This document shows, in pieces, positions 54,791 to 64,000 of a stretch of 64,000 bases of DNA. This stretch comes from CAWCLK01 sp963796225 (GTDB lineage Bacteria; Actinomycetota; Nitriliruptoria; Nitriliruptorales; Nitriliruptoraceae). The notes under the pieces are model-generated. The model saw nothing but the letters and a program-made list of their open reading frames with translations, had not been told where the DNA came from and did no database searches. Both the position numbers and the translations under genes were made by a program. Where the stretch lies: the NCBI GenBank assembly GCA_963796225.1, contig CAWCLK010000038.1, positions 1-64,000 on the forward strand. Reading direction: 5' to 3'. Every line of letters starts with the position of its first letter. The stretch's first letter is position 1.

Positions 54791-55750
54791 TCAGGACGCC
54801 GGCGCGAGCGGGTTCCACGGCTGGCCGACCTCGCGGGCGGTCGCGAGGTCGATGACACCGAGCTCGAGGACCATCTCGGCGGGCAGGTCGGTGTGGCCCT
54901 TCAGGTCCACGTCGAGCTGCGCGATGCGGTCCAGGCACCACGCCAGCTCGCCCGTCGAGAAGTTGCGGCGGGCCACGCCCCGCAGCCGGTTCACCTGGTT
55001 CGGGGAGCCCTTCACGTCGGCGCCGCCCCGCACCTGCTGCAGCTGGCGGAACCGGAAGGTGATCGCGCCGAGCAGTGCCAGCGGGGCCTCGCCGGCCTCG
55101 AGGCTGCCCCGCAGCAGGGTCAGCGCCGTCGCGGCGTCACGCTCGGCGACGGCGTCGGCGAGCTCGAACCCCGACCGGCGCCCGTGTCCTTCGACGACTC
55201 GTTCGACGTCCTCGAGGCCCACGCTGTCGCCATCGGTCGCGGCGGCCACCTGCGCCACGCGCATGGCGATGACCGACGGGTCCAGGCCCGCGTGGTCCAG
55301 CACGGCCGCGATCGCGTCGGGCGACACCGAGCGCCCCGCGCGGCGGAACTCGTCCACGACGATGGCCTGCCAGTCCCGGGTCTTCCAGTCCGGCGGCGTG
55401 TCGACCTTGGCCACCTCGCCGTGCTGCTTGGCCAGCCGGGCGATCTTCTGCACCTTGCCGGTGCCCTGGGCGACGAGGACCAGCACGGCTTCGTCGTCGG
55501 GCGCCTCGAGGTAGTCCTCGAGCTCGGCCTTGAGGTCGGCCCGGACACCGTGCACGCCCCGGATCACGGCGCAGACCCGGCCGCCGAACAGCGACTGGGT
55601 GCGCAGCTCGGGCAGGGCGTCGAGCTCGCTGGCGTCGTACGTGTCGACCGACAGCTCGGCGTCGGCCGAGGTCAGCTGGCTCAGCAGGCGTTCGGTCGCC
55701 CGCTGGAGCAGCAGGTCGTCGTCGCCGGTCAGAAGGTGCACCGAGGTCAT
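54791..55750 (-). CDS. holA: DNA polymerase III subunit delta
   Basis: A 319-residue clamp-loader subunit that opens the beta clamp. Motifs: starts VHLLTGDDDLLLQRATERL, QSLFGGRVCAVIRG, VAQGTGKVQKIARLAKQHG and GAITFRFRQLQQVRGG near the C-terminus, NFSTGELAWCLDRIAQLDVDLK. It converges with gdh (9 bp between) and follows comEC on the minus strand, the normal order comEA-comEC-holA. Frame intact. Confidence 0.92.
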   Translation of the reverse strand: MTSVHLLTGDDDLLLQRATERLLSQLTSADAELSVDTYDASELDALPELRTQSLFGGRVCAVIRGVHGVRADLKAELEDYLEAPDDEAVLVLVAQGTGKVQKIARLAKQHGEVAKVDTPPDWKTRDWQAIVVDEFRRAGRSVSPDAIAAVLDHAGLDPSVIAMRVAQVAAATDGDSVGLEDVERVVEGHGRRSGFELADAVAERDAATALTLLRGSLEAGEAPLALLGAITFRFRQLQQVRGGADVKGSPNQVNRLRGVARRNFSTGELAWCLDRIAQLDVDLKGHTDLPAEMVLELGVIDLATAREVGQPWNPLAPAS

Positions 55751-55759
55751 GCGGCGAGC

Positions 55760-58032
55760 CTACTGGGGGCACCTGCCGGGTCACGGACCCGTCGAGGTCG
55801 GTCCGGGCCACGGTCGTGCCCGCGGCGGCCAGCGCGTCCAGGGTGCCGCGGTCCGGGTGCCCGTAGTCGTTGTCCCGCCCGACGCTGATCAGGCCGACCG
55901 ACGCCCCGACGGCCGTGAACAGCGCCGGCGGGGTCGTCGCGCTGCCGTGGTGCGGAACCTTCAGCAGTCCGGCCCGCAGCGCCCCGGGCGTGGCCAGCAT
56001 CCGGGTCACGGCCGCCCGTTCCGCATCCCCGGCCAGCAGCGCCCGGCGGCCGTCGAGGTCGACCCGCAGCACGAGCGACATCTCGTTGACCTCGGCGTCC
56101 AGCCCCACGAAGGGACGTCCGCGGGGCGGTGACAGCACGTGCACGTCGATCCGTCCCACACGAGCCTGCTGCCCGGCGATCGGCTGCACGACCGGCACCC
56201 CGGCATCGCGGGCGGCGGCGCCGACGTCCGCGGCCTGCCCACCGGGCCACGGGGCGGGGTCGCGGTCGGCGACGGGGCGCAGCCAGACCGCCCCGACGTC
56301 GAGGCGCGCCAGCACGGCCGGCAGCCCGACGGCGTGGTCGGCATGGGGGTGGGTGAGCACGACGAGGTCGAGCCGCCTGATCCCCCGGCGACGCAGCCAG
56401 TCCACCGCCGTGTCGGCGTCGGGGCCCCCGTCGACGAGGATCCGAGCCCCGCCACCCTCGACCAGGATCGCGTCGCCCTGTCCGACGTCGATCGCGGTGA
56501 CGGTCAGGACGGGCGGCAGGGGCCGTGCGACGGGCACGAGCAGGACCGCCCCGAGCCCGGCGCCCGCCACGGCGACGCGCGCCAGCATCCCCTGCCGGCG
56601 CGCGAGCAGCCAGGTGCCGGCAGCGACGGCCAGCAGGAGCACGGCCGGCTGGTGCAGCGAGACCACCGGGAGGTCCGGGACGCGGGCCGCCGCCAGGACG
56701 ACCCGCAGCGGCAGGTCGGCGGACGACATCACGACCGCCCCGGCCCCGACGTGCACGACGGCCACGAGTGCGGCGGTGCCCGCGATCGTGGACGCGACGG
56801 CGGCGGCGGGGACGGCGAGCAGGTTCGCCGGCACCGACGCGAGGGGCACCTCCCCCACCGCGGCGAGCAGCACGGGCGCCACCGCCAGCTGTGCCCCGAG
56901 CGTCACCGCCACCAGCGCGGCGACCGTCGGTGGGAGGCGCACGAGGCGATGCGCGATGCGGGGCGCGACGACCAGCACACCTGCCGTGGCGGCCACCGAC
57001 AGCAGCAGGCCGAGCGAGCCGGCCAGGGCGGGGTCCGAGGCGACCAGCAGCAGGACCGCCACGGCCAGGCCGTGCACCGCGTCCGTGCCGACCCCCCGTG
57101 CCTCGGCGAGCAGCACCGCCCCGGCCATGACGGCCGCCCGCAGGACCGACGGCTCGGCGCGGGTCAGGACGACGAACCAGGCGACCGCGCACACCACCGC
57201 CACGCGACGCGCCCGCGCCCCGCCGCCGAGCAGCCCGACCATGGCCACCGCACCCGCCACCACGATGGCGACGTTGGATCCGGACACGGCAACGAGGTGG
57301 GTCAACCCGACCTCGGCCATGCGGTCGGCCGTGGCCGCGGAGAGCAGCCGGGTGTCGCCGGTGACCAGGCCGACGGCCAGCCCGGCCCGGTCGCCGTCGA
57401 GCCCACGGGCCGCGGCGTCCCGGGTCCGGGACCGCACGTGTTCGGTGCTGTCCAGCAGCCATCCGGGGTCACCGACCTCGCGGGGCCCGTCCACGGGGTC
57501 CAACCGCGCCACGACGTGCCGACGGCGCAGGTACTGCCCGAACCCGCGGGAGGTGTCCAGCGGCCGCGCCGTCGCCGTCATGGCGAGCCGCTGGCCCAGC
57601 ACGGGCGGCGCCCCGTCGCCCCGCACCATGGCACGCTCGTGGCTGCGGACCTCGTCGAGCCGGTCGAGGCGCAGGATGGTCCACCACCCGGCCGGGTCGA
57701 GGTGGGGCTCGGCGGCGACCACACCCACCACCTCGGCCCGTCCCCCGCCGCGGGCCAAGCCGGTCCAGCGGCCCGCCCCGCAGCAGCGCCGCATGGGCAG
57801 CCCCCACGGCCACGAAGGCGACGACCGTGCCGAGCACCGCGGCGATCGCCCGTCGGCGCCCCGCCACGCCGCGCCGGGACGCGACGCCCAGCACCACGGA
57901 CGTCGCCAGCACCGCCCCGCCGGCCGCGCCCAGGGCCACGGCGCGGGGCGCCCCGTCGGCCAGCCGCCAGCCCAGCCACGCCCCCAGCAGCGCCGGCGGG
58001 GCGACCAGGACCGCCACCGTGGGCCGGGTCAC
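55760..58032 (-). pseudogene. comEC: competence protein ComEC (DNA uptake channel), frameshifted
   Basis: About 757 residues if restored. Start GTG at 58032, overlapping the comEA stop. The first frame gives the N-terminal helices (VAVLVAPPALLGAWLGW; AVLGTVVAFVAVGAAHA). Near 57770 it shifts into the main frame, which holds the ComEC/Rec2 core (RLLSAATADRMAEVGLTHLVAVSGSNVAIV, multiple helices), then the metallo-beta-lactamase part (VTAIDVGQGDAILVEGGG, THPHADHAVGLPAVL, VPHHGSATTP). The main frame overshoots the end; a one-base slip in the C-run at 55765-55769 would give the stop at 55760, just before the holA start. Imports one DNA strand during transformation. Both breaks look like sequencing errors. 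Confidence 0.82.
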
Positions 58033-58682
58033 ACCGTGACCTGCTCGGCCAGGGCCTGGAAGGTGCGTTCCCCGATCCCGGAGACCTCGCGCAGCTGCCC
58101 GACGGCCGTGAAGGGGCCGTTCTCGTCGCGCCAGTCGAGGATGCGCTGGGCGAGCACCGGTCCGACGCCGGGCAGCTCCTCGAGGTCGGCGGCCGTGGCT
58201 CGGTTGAGGTCGACCCGACCCTCGGCGTCGGTGGCCGCCGCGGCTGCGTCGCCCGCCCCGGCGGGACCGGCAGCGGTGTCGCCGAGCCGCGGGACGTCGA
58301 CGCGTTCGCCGTCGACCAGCGGTCGTGCGAGGTTGAGCACGCCGGGGTCCGCGTCGAGGAGCAGGCCACCGGCACGCTCCACCGCGTCGGCCACCCGCGC
58401 CCCGATCGGCAGACGCACCAGGCCCGGGCTGGCCACCGCACCGGCCACGTGCACCGTCACCGTGTCCCCGCCCACGAGCTCGGTGGCCGTTTCGCCGGGC
58501 ACCTGCGCCGCCGACCCCGGCGGGGCGGCGGGCACGGCAACGGGGCGTCCGGTCCACCACAGCACCGCGGCGACCGCCCCCGCCCCGAGCACGAGCACCA
58601 CGAGGCCCGCCAGCTCGGCCGGTGACGCGTCCAGCCAGCCGGCGAGCCGGCGTACGCGGTCCCGGGGCGAGTCGGCGTCCAT
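58029..58682 (-). CDS. comEA: competence protein ComEA (DNA-binding, membrane-anchored)
   Basis: A 217-residue protein with one N-terminal membrane helix (LAGLVVLVLGAGAVAAVLWW), an SLBB domain (VTVHVAGAVASPGLVRLPIGAR) and a C-terminal double helix-hairpin-helix (VDLNRATAADLEELPGVGPVLAQRILDWR, GQLREVSGIGERTFQALAE) that binds double-stranded DNA outside the cell and passes it to ComEC. Start at the ATG at 58682. Overlaps comEC by 4 bases (GTGA). Confidence 0.92.
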   Translation of the reverse strand: MDADSPRDRVRRLAGWLDASPAELAGLVVLVLGAGAVAAVLWWTGRPVAVPAAPPGSAAQVPGETATELVGGDTVTVHVAGAVASPGLVRLPIGARVADAVERAGGLLLDADPGVLNLARPLVDGERVDVPRLGDTAAGPAGAGDAAAAATDAEGRVDLNRATAADLEELPGVGPVLAQRILDWRDENGPFTAVGQLREVSGIGERTFQALAEQVTV

Positions 58683-58745
58683 GCCCGAAGGGTCGCGGGC
58701 GTCACCGGGGTTCCGGCCGGTGGGTTGGCCGGCTGTGGACGAGCG

Positions 58746-59612
58746 TCAGCCGACCGCGTCCTCACGGGGTGTCGCGGCGACGGCCACGGCGCCCTGCCCC
58801 GTGTGGGTCCCGAGCACGGGCCCGAACACGGTGGTCAGCTCGCTGGCCACGTGGACGCGATCGCGCAGTCGCTCCCACAGCTGCTCGGCGCGCTCGGGCG
58901 CCAGGGCATGGGTCACGATCACGTCCGCCGGCTGCCCGTCGAGCCGGTCGACGACCAGGTCCGTCAGCTCGTCCAGGCCCCGGCGGATGGTCCGGGCCCG
59001 CCCGATGGGCTCGATGCGCCCGTCGCGCACGGTGAGGATGGGCTTGACGCGCAGCATGTTGCCGACCAGCGCCTGGGCCCCGGAGACGCGCCCGCCCTTG
59101 CGCAGGTTCTCCAGCGTGTCGACGACGACGCCGTTCACGAGCCCGTCGCGGGCCCGTTCGGCGGCGGCGACCACCTCGGGGACCGAGCCGCCCTCCGATG
59201 CGACGCGCTGGGCGGCCAGGGCCATCAGCGCCAGTCCCCCACCCACCTGGCGGGAGTCGACGACGTGGACCTCCAGCCCGGCGTCCTCGGCGGCCCGACG
59301 GGCGGCCGCGACGGTGCCGGACAGCTCGCGCGAGACGTGCAGCGACACGCACGCCTCCAGGCCGTCGTCGACGCAGTCCGCGTAGGCCTCCTCGAACCAG
59401 GCGGGACTGGGCTGGGCCGTGGTCGGCAGCTGGGTGGCCTCCGCGAGCCGGGCGTAGAACTCGTCGTCGCTGATGGTCACGCGCGAGATGAAGGTCTCGT
59501 CCCGGAAGCTGACCGACATGGGGACCACCCGCAGGCCGATGTCGTCGGCCAGGTCCATCGGCAGGTCGGCCGTGGAGTCGGTCACCACCCCCACGCCCTG
59601 TGCCACGGCCAC
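58746..59612 (-). CDS. DegV family fatty-acid-binding protein
   Basis: A 288-residue DegV protein. These bind a fatty acid and serve fatty-acid kinase systems (FakB-like) in some bacteria. Motifs: VGVVTDSTADLP at the N-terminus, FRDETFI, PTTAQPSPAWFEEAY, SRELSGTVAAARRAA, VVDTLENLRKGGRVSGAQALVGNML and KPILTVRDGRIEPIGRART. ATG at 59612. It sits between the hydrolase and comEA genes, where actinobacteria usually place it. Confidence 0.9.
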   Translation of the reverse strand: MAVAQGVGVVTDSTADLPMDLADDIGLRVVPMSVSFRDETFISRVTISDDEFYARLAEATQLPTTAQPSPAWFEEAYADCVDDGLEACVSLHVSRELSGTVAAARRAAEDAGLEVHVVDSRQVGGGLALMALAAQRVASEGGSVPEVVAAAERARDGLVNGVVVDTLENLRKGGRVSGAQALVGNMLRVKPILTVRDGRIEPIGRARTIRRGLDELTDLVVDRLDGQPADVIVTHALAPERAEQLWERLRDRVHVASELTTVFGPVLGTHTGQGAVAVAATPREDAVG

Positions 59613-59648
59613 CTCCTGCGGTCGGGCGGCCAGCCTATTGAGGCCGCA

Positions 59649-60509
59649 TCACCCCGTGACCCAGGCCTCGACGCGGCTCCCCACGCCGTCGGGGTCCTCG
59701 AGGTGGAGGAAGTGGCCGACGCCCCGCACCACGTCGACCCGCGACTCCGGGTGGGCGTCGCGGAGGACGCGCCGTGACCGCTCGGCCCACTCGACGCCCA
59801 TGCAGCCGTCGGCGGCCCCGTGCAGGTAGAGCGTGGGGCGGGACGGCACGGGGGCGTGGACACCGCCGAGCCCGTGCCGGACCTGCGAGCGCTGGGCGCG
59901 GTAGTAGCCGAGCATGGCCGCCAGGCCCCCGGGGGCACGCATCGCCGCACGCAGCGGGTCCAGGTCCTCGGCCGTGGGGCGGTACCCGGGGGACCAGTCG
60001 GTCCAGAGCCCCTCGATGCGCGCCATGGCCCGGTCGGGCGCCATCCGTTCCCAGGGCAGCTGCGCCGCGACCATGTACCACGACCGTCGCAGCTGACGGG
60101 GCGCGGTCAGCACCCCGTCGAGGGCCGGCACCGGCGGCACCGCCAGCGTGACCACGCGTGCCCACCGGTCCGGGGCGTCGTCGGCCGCCCCGTACGCCGC
60201 CACGGCGCCCCAGTCGTGACCCACCAGGACGGCCCGCTCGTCACCGCCGAGGGCGTCGTGCAGGGCGTTGGCGTCCCGCGCCAGCGTGGCCATGTCGTAG
60301 GGCCCGTCGGGCGGGATCGTGGTCGGGGCGTACCCGCGCATCCACGGCGTGGCCACCCGGAACCCCGCGTTCGCCAGCCGCGGGGCGAGGTGGCGCCAGG
60401 TCGCCGGGGTGTCGGGGAAGCCGTGCAGCAGCAGCGCCAGCGGGCCGTCGGTGGGCCCGGACTGGCGGTACGCGAACCGCAGCCCGTTGGCCGTCACGAA
60501 GCGCGCCAT
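59649..60509 (-). CDS. alpha/beta hydrolase, epoxide-hydrolase-like
   Basis: A 286-residue hydrolase. HGFPDTPATWRHL (oxyanion HGxP motif), GHDWGAVAAYG (nucleophile Asp as in epoxide hydrolases and haloalkane dehalogenases) and late His in VRGVGHFLHLEDP. An aspartate nucleophile makes epoxide or halide hydrolysis more likely than ester cleavage. Substrate unknown. ATG at 60509, 28 bp after the leuS stop, so probably co-transcribed. Confidence 0.82.
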   Translation of the reverse strand: MARFVTANGLRFAYRQSGPTDGPLALLLHGFPDTPATWRHLAPRLANAGFRVATPWMRGYAPTTIPPDGPYDMATLARDANALHDALGGDERAVLVGHDWGAVAAYGAADDAPDRWARVVTLAVPPVPALDGVLTAPRQLRRSWYMVAAQLPWERMAPDRAMARIEGLWTDWSPGYRPTAEDLDPLRAAMRAPGGLAAMLGYYRAQRSQVRHGLGGVHAPVPSRPTLYLHGAADGCMGVEWAERSRRVLRDAHPESRVDVVRGVGHFLHLEDPDGVGSRVEAWVTG

Positions 60510-60537
60510 GCGGGTCTTCCTTCGTTCGCTCGCCCGC

Positions 60538-63010
60538 TCAACCCACCACGAAGTTGACCAGGCGGCCCGGCACGTAGATCGTCTTGCGGACCTCGCCGTC
60601 CTCGAGGAACCGGCCGACGTTCTCGTCGTCGCGCGCGGCCGCGACCGCAGTCGCCTCGTCCGCGTCCGGCGCCATCGTGACCTTGCCGCGCACCTTGCCG
60701 TTGACCTGCACCACGACCTCGACGGCGTCCTCGACCAGCAGCGCGTCGTCGGCGACGGGCCAGGGCTGGTCGTGGACCGACCCCGGGTTGCCCAGCCGGG
60801 ACCACAGCTCCTCGGTGACGAAGGGACACACCGGGGCGAGCATCAGCAGCAGCGAGTCGATCGCCTCGCGGGCCGGCGCCCCGCCGACGCCGTTCCGGCT
60901 GGCGTCCTGCAGGGCGTTGGTCAGCTCCATGAGCTTGGCGATGGCGACGTTGTACTTCTTGGCCTCCATGTCGTCGGACACGGCGGCGATGCGTTGGTGG
61001 GTGGCCTTGCGCAGCGCGGCGACGGCGTCGTCGTGCCCGTCCTCGCCCGGCGCGGCCGGCATGCTCGAGGGCCAGGCGCCACACGCGCGACAGCCACTTG
61101 TGCATGCCCGACGGGGACACGTCGGCCCAGTCGATGTCGTCCTCGGGGGGCGAGGCGAACAGCATGGTCCCGCGCAGCGTGTCGGCGCCGTACTGCTCGT
61201 ACACCTCGCCCGGCACGACCAGGTTGCCCTTCGTCTTGGACATGGCCGCCCCGTCGAGGATCACCTGGCCCTGGTTGAGCAGGGCCTGGAAGGGCTCGTC
61301 GGCGGCGAGGTGCCCGCGGTCGCGCAGCGCCTTGGTGAAGAACCGGGCGTACAGCAGGTGCAGGATCGCGTGCTCGACGCCGCCGGTGTACTGGTCGACG
61401 GGCATCCACTGGTCCGCCGCGTCGACGGGCCACGCCTGCGTGTCGTCCTGGGGCGCCAGGTAGCGCAGGAAGTACCAGGACGAGTCGACGAAGGTGTCCA
61501 TGGTGTCGGTGTCGCGGACGGCGTCCTCGTTGCCGCACGCCGGGCAGGACACCTCGTGCTTCCAGGTGGGGTGCACGGCCAGCGGCGACCCGTCGACGGA
61601 CCAGTCGAGGTCGTCGGGCAGGCGCACCGGGAGCTGGTCGGCGGGGACGGGCTGCTCGCCGCAGTCCGGGCAGTGGATGACCGGGATCGGGGCGCCCCAC
61701 GACCGCTGGCGCGAGATCAGCCAGTCGCGCAGGCGGGTGTTGACCTTGGCGGTCCCCCAGCCCTTGGACTCGACGTCGCGGATGATCGCGGCCTTCGCGG
61801 CCTCCCAGTCCAGCCCGTCGTACTCGCCGGAGTTCACCATGGTCCCGGGGCCGACGTAGGCCTCGGTCATGGTGTCGGCGTCGAGCGGGTCGAGGTGCGC
61901 GCCGTCCTCGCCGGTCGGGTGGATGATCACCCGGATCGGCAGGTCCTCCTGGCGGGCGAACTCGAAGTCGCGCTGGTCCCCGACGGGCACGGCCATGATC
62001 GCGCCGGTGCCGTAGTCCATCAGCACGTAGTCGGCGGCGTAGGCCGGGATGGCCTCGTCCGTGAAGGGGTTGCGCATGTCGAAGTTCAGGCGCAGGCCGC
62101 GCTTGCCCTGGGCCTCGGTGGACAGCCGCTCGATCTCGGACCGGCGACCGACCTCGTCCATGAACGACGCGTACTCGGCGTCGTCGCCCATGCGCTCCTT
62201 CACGAGCGGGTGCTCGGGCGCGAACACGAAGTAGGTGGCACCGAAGATGGTGTCGGGGCGGGTCGTGTAGACGACGACCTCGTCCGTCGCCATCGGAGAC
62301 GTGGGGAAGGTGATCTCGGCACCCTCGGACCGGCCGATCCAGTTGCGCTGCATCAGCTTGACGCGTTCGGGCCAGTCGATCGTGTCGAGGCCGCTGAGCA
62401 GCTCGTCGGCGTAGTCGGTGATCCGGAAGAACCACTGGGTCAGGGGACGGCGCTCGACCACGTCGTCGGAGCGTTCACAGCGCCCGTCGATGACCTGCTC
62501 GTTGGCCAGCACGGTCTGACACCCCGGGCACCAGTTGACCAGCGCCTCCTTGCGGTAGGCCAGGCCCGCGTCCATCAGCTCGAGGAAGATCCACTGGGTC
62601 CAGTGGTAGTACTCGGGATCGCAGGTGTGCAGCCGGGTCGACCAGTCGAACGAGTAGCCGAGCCGGACGATGGAGCGGCGCTGCTCCTCGATGTTGTCGT
62701 ACGTCCACTGCTTGGGGTCGGCGCCCCGCTTCTTCGCAGCGTTCTCGGCCGGCAGCCCGAACGCGTCCCAGCCGATCGGGTTGAGGACCGCATGACCGGT
62801 CATGCGCTTGTGCCGGACCAACGCGTCGTGCAACGAGAAGATCTCGGCGTGGCCCATGTGCAGGTCACCCGAGGGGTACGGGAACATCGTCAGCGCGTAG
62901 TAGCGCCGGTCCGGGTCGTCGTCGCCCAGCGTGTAGGTGCGCTCGTCGTACCAGCGCTGCGCGATGGCCGGCTCGATCGCCGACGGGTCGTACCGCTCGA
63001 CCTCTGGCAT
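60538..63010 (-). pseudogene. leuS: leucyl-tRNA synthetase, frameshifted
   Basis: Class I synthetase; charges tRNA-Leu. From the ATG at 63010: LTMFPYPSGDLHMGHAEIFS (HIGH region), NWCPGCQTVLANEQV (zinc site), the CP1 editing domain (TTRPDTIFGATYFVFAPEH; YGTGAIMAVP), FVDSSWYFLRYL, and KMSKS-like AMSKTKGNLV. Near 61060 the frame changes; the anticodon domain continues with RKATHQRIAAVSDDMEAKKYN, FVTEELWSRLG and VQVNGKVRGKV in the next frame to the stop at 60538. About 824 residues in all, normal. Essential gene, so a one-base sequencing indel is the best explanation. Confidence 0.9.
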
Positions 63011-63061
63011 GGGGTGGCTGTCCTCGCAAGACGGTGGAAGGCCGGTCGGCGAGGGTAGCCG

Positions 63062-63089
63062 CGGGGGTCGGCGCCCCCGGTCCCGGGGG
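63062..63089 (-). terminator. hairpin(s) downstream of the helix-hairpin-helix gene
   Basis: Two overlapping, mutually exclusive GC-rich hairpins share the run CCCCC at 63074-63078: CGGGGG (63062-63067) with CCCCCG (63074-63079), and CCCCC with GGGGG (63085-63089). They lie directly after the stop of the minus-strand gene at 63090 and ahead of leuS. Probably a terminator; a role in leuS expression is only a possibility. Confidence 0.5.
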
Positions 63090-63518
63090 TCAACGACCCC
63101 GCTTGGTGACCTTCTCGACGATGGTGCGCGCGGGGCGGGTGGCCTTGTCGACCACGCCCTTGGCGGTCCCGGCGGCCTTGCCGACGAGCCCCTTGGCGTC
63201 GTCCGCCGACTCGCGGGCCTTCGCCGAGGCAGACGAGGCTGTCGAACGCGCCCGGTCCACGCCCTGCCTGGCGCGTGCCGACGCCTTCTCCGAGGCCTCC
63301 GTGGCCGATGCGCGGGCCGAGGCTGCGCCGCCCTTGGCCCCCGCCGCGACGGCGTGGATCCGGTCGGCCATGACCTTGCCGATCCCGGAGATCTGGGTCA
63401 GGTCCTCGGTGCTGGCCGCAGCCAGCGCACTGACCGAGCTGAACTGGGCCTGGACCCGCTTCGCGGCGTCCCGCCGCAGCCCGTCGACCTGCTCCAGCAC
63501 GTCCTCGACACTTGCCAT
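63090..63518 (-). CDS. helix-hairpin-helix protein with Ala/Lys-rich tail
   Basis: A 142-residue protein. Residues 1-55 contain a helix-hairpin-helix pair region (LTQISGIGKVMADRIHAV), typical of non-specific DNA binding. Residues 60-142 are a low-complexity, Ala-, Ser-, Lys-rich helix with repeating A-K-x-x-A patterns, reminiscent of histone H1/Hup-type tails of actinobacterial nucleoid proteins. No membrane segment. I infer a nucleoid or DNA-binding role; no family name is certain. ATG at 63518 preceded by GGAGGGGAA. Confidence 0.65.
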   Translation of the reverse strand: MASVEDVLEQVDGLRRDAAKRVQAQFSSVSALAAASTEDLTQISGIGKVMADRIHAVAAGAKGGAASARASATEASEKASARARQGVDRARSTASSASAKARESADDAKGLVGKAAGTAKGVVDKATRPARTIVEKVTKRGR

Positions 63519-63647
63519 GGTCGTTCCCCTCCTCGTCGGACCTGCCCGTCAGGCTAGTCCCGTTGGTGGTGTGTCCGGTGTTCGCACCCGTCCGGGGCGC
63601 CGGTTCGCCGCCACATGGGACCGGTGGTACCGTTCGCGACCGCACAC

Positions 63648-63721
63648 GGGCCGGTAGCGCAGTCCGGCAGCGCACCTCCATGGCATGGAGGGGGTCGTGG
63701 GTTCAAATCCCATCCGGTCCA
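63648..63721 (+). tRNA. tRNA-Ala (anticodon GGC)
   Basis: A complete 74-nt cloverleaf. Acceptor GGGCCGG pairs with CCGGTCC, including the G3-U70 wobble that marks tRNA-Ala. D arm GCGC...GCGC, anticodon stem CCTCC/GGAGG with loop ATGGCAT (anticodon GGC), T arm GTGGG/CCCAT with TTCAAAT, discriminator A. CCA is not encoded. It reads GCC and GCU codons, the former being the main Ala codon in such GC-rich DNA. Confidence 0.95.
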
Positions 63722-63737
63722 CGCCCGACGTGCACGT

Positions 63738-63770
63738 CACCCCCGCCGACCATCGACGGTCGCGGGGGTG
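63738..63770 (+). terminator. hairpin after tRNA-Ala
   Basis: CACCCCCGCCGACC and GGTCGCGGGGGTG pair with one bulged C across a 6-base loop, starting 16 bases after the tRNA. Very GC-rich; no T run. Likely the tRNA terminator. Confidence 0.75.
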
Positions 63771-63877
63771 TCGTCCGTCCGGTTCCCCCCGGCACCCCAC
63801 CCGTTCGTTTCGGGTGGTGGCCGTCGGACCACTCCCTGTGCCTCCGCGCGAGGCCCTGTACGGCCGATGATCACGCC

Positions 63878-64000
63878 ATGAACGGTCTCCCTTCCCTCGC
63901 CCCGCTGGCGGACGCCTGGCTGCTGCTGTGGCCCGCCCTCGTCGTCGCCCTGCTGCGCATCGGCGACGTCACCCTCAACGTCTTCCGCACCGTGTTCACG
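63878..64000 (+). CDS. membrane protein of the UPF0316/DUF5698-like family (partial, cut by window end)
   Basis: Only the first 41 residues are visible: a hydrophobic helix (ADAWLLLWPALVVALLRIG) followed by DVTLNVFRTVFT. The phrase RIGDVTLNVFRTVF resembles the start of UPF0316/DUF5698 membrane proteins (some also related to YebE/DUF2179). The ATG at 63878 is plausible but has no strong Shine-Dalgarno. Cannot be judged further without the downstream sequence. Confidence 0.5.
   Translation, partial: MNGLPSLAPLADAWLLLWPALVVALLRIGDVTLNVFRTVFT

Noticed and set aside
49900..54858. A 1,652-residue open frame antisense to gdh
   Set aside because: It mirrors the real gdh codons; the protein is Val-, Asp-, Gly- and His-rich without any family motif. 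Long antisense frames are expected in DNA with very high GC3.
63648..63721. tRNA read as tRNA-Trp (CCA appears in the anticodon arm)
   Set aside because: CCA is in the stem. The 7-base loop ATGGCAT puts GGC at positions 34-36, and the G3-U70 pair is specific to tRNA-Ala.

Overview
The window is very GC-rich DNA whose genes nearly all have close relatives in Actinobacteria. The MSMEG_4193-type phosphatase / DUF3090 / SCO1664 trio and a mycothiol-type maleylpyruvate isomerase-like protein are actinobacterial markers. A full ectoine and hydroxyectoine operon (ectABCD) and a secreted protein with cell-wall-binding-2 repeats suggest a salt-tolerant, deep-branching actinobacterium, possibly of the Nitriliruptoria/Euzebya type; that placement is inference. 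No prophage, insertion sequence or CRISPR array was seen.

Layout. 1-5.3 kb: a short repeat cluster, an ACT-domain and an FMN-binding protein, a Cys-rich small protein, an aldehyde dehydrogenase followed by a half-length paralogue, a DinB-like protein and a Nudix hydrolase. 5.3-13.9 kb: MFS transporter, uppS, three tandem zinc-ribbon/beta-propeller paralogues, an acetyltransferase-like gene, a deaminase and recO. 14-21 kb: the actinobacterial trio, a zinc peptidase, proS, a degenerate GGDEF protein, a cation efflux protein and a sulfotransferase. 21-30.4 kb: era, cdd, a CBS-domain membrane protein, ybeY, phoH (interrupted by an intein), rsmE, dnaJ and hrcA behind a CIRCE operator. 30.5-36.4 kb: two small membrane proteins, an ATP-dependent DNA ligase and ectABCD. 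36.5-49.3 kb: a wall-binding phosphoesterase, a crotonase, hemW, an acyl-CoA oxidase-like enzyme, an LPXTG hydrolase, an RNB-domain ribonuclease and lepA. 49.5-64 kb: rpsT, a giant NAD-glutamate dehydrogenase, holA, comEC, comEA, degV, a hydrolase, leuS, a helix-hairpin-helix protein, tRNA-Ala(GGC) and the start of a membrane protein.

The minus-strand order leuS-degV-comEA-comEC-holA-lepA-hemW-hrcA-dnaJ-rsmE-phoH-ybeY-cdd-era-recO-uppS is the conserved Gram-positive core block (translation, competence/DNA uptake, heat shock, ribosome maturation, cell-wall lipid carrier). Accessory cassettes, mostly on the plus strand, are inserted into it, and the ectoine operon is one of them.

The most notable element is a 358-residue intein with a LAGLIDADG endonuclease inside PhoH. 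It starts with Ala and carries the Trp/Cys/Thr triad of class 3 inteins. A second overall feature is that many genes, including essential ones (proS, leuS, dnaJ, hrcA, holA's neighbour comEC), are broken by single-base frameshifts, often at G/C runs. This pattern is best explained by uncorrected sequencing indels rather than by decay, and coordinates of those genes should be read with that in mind.
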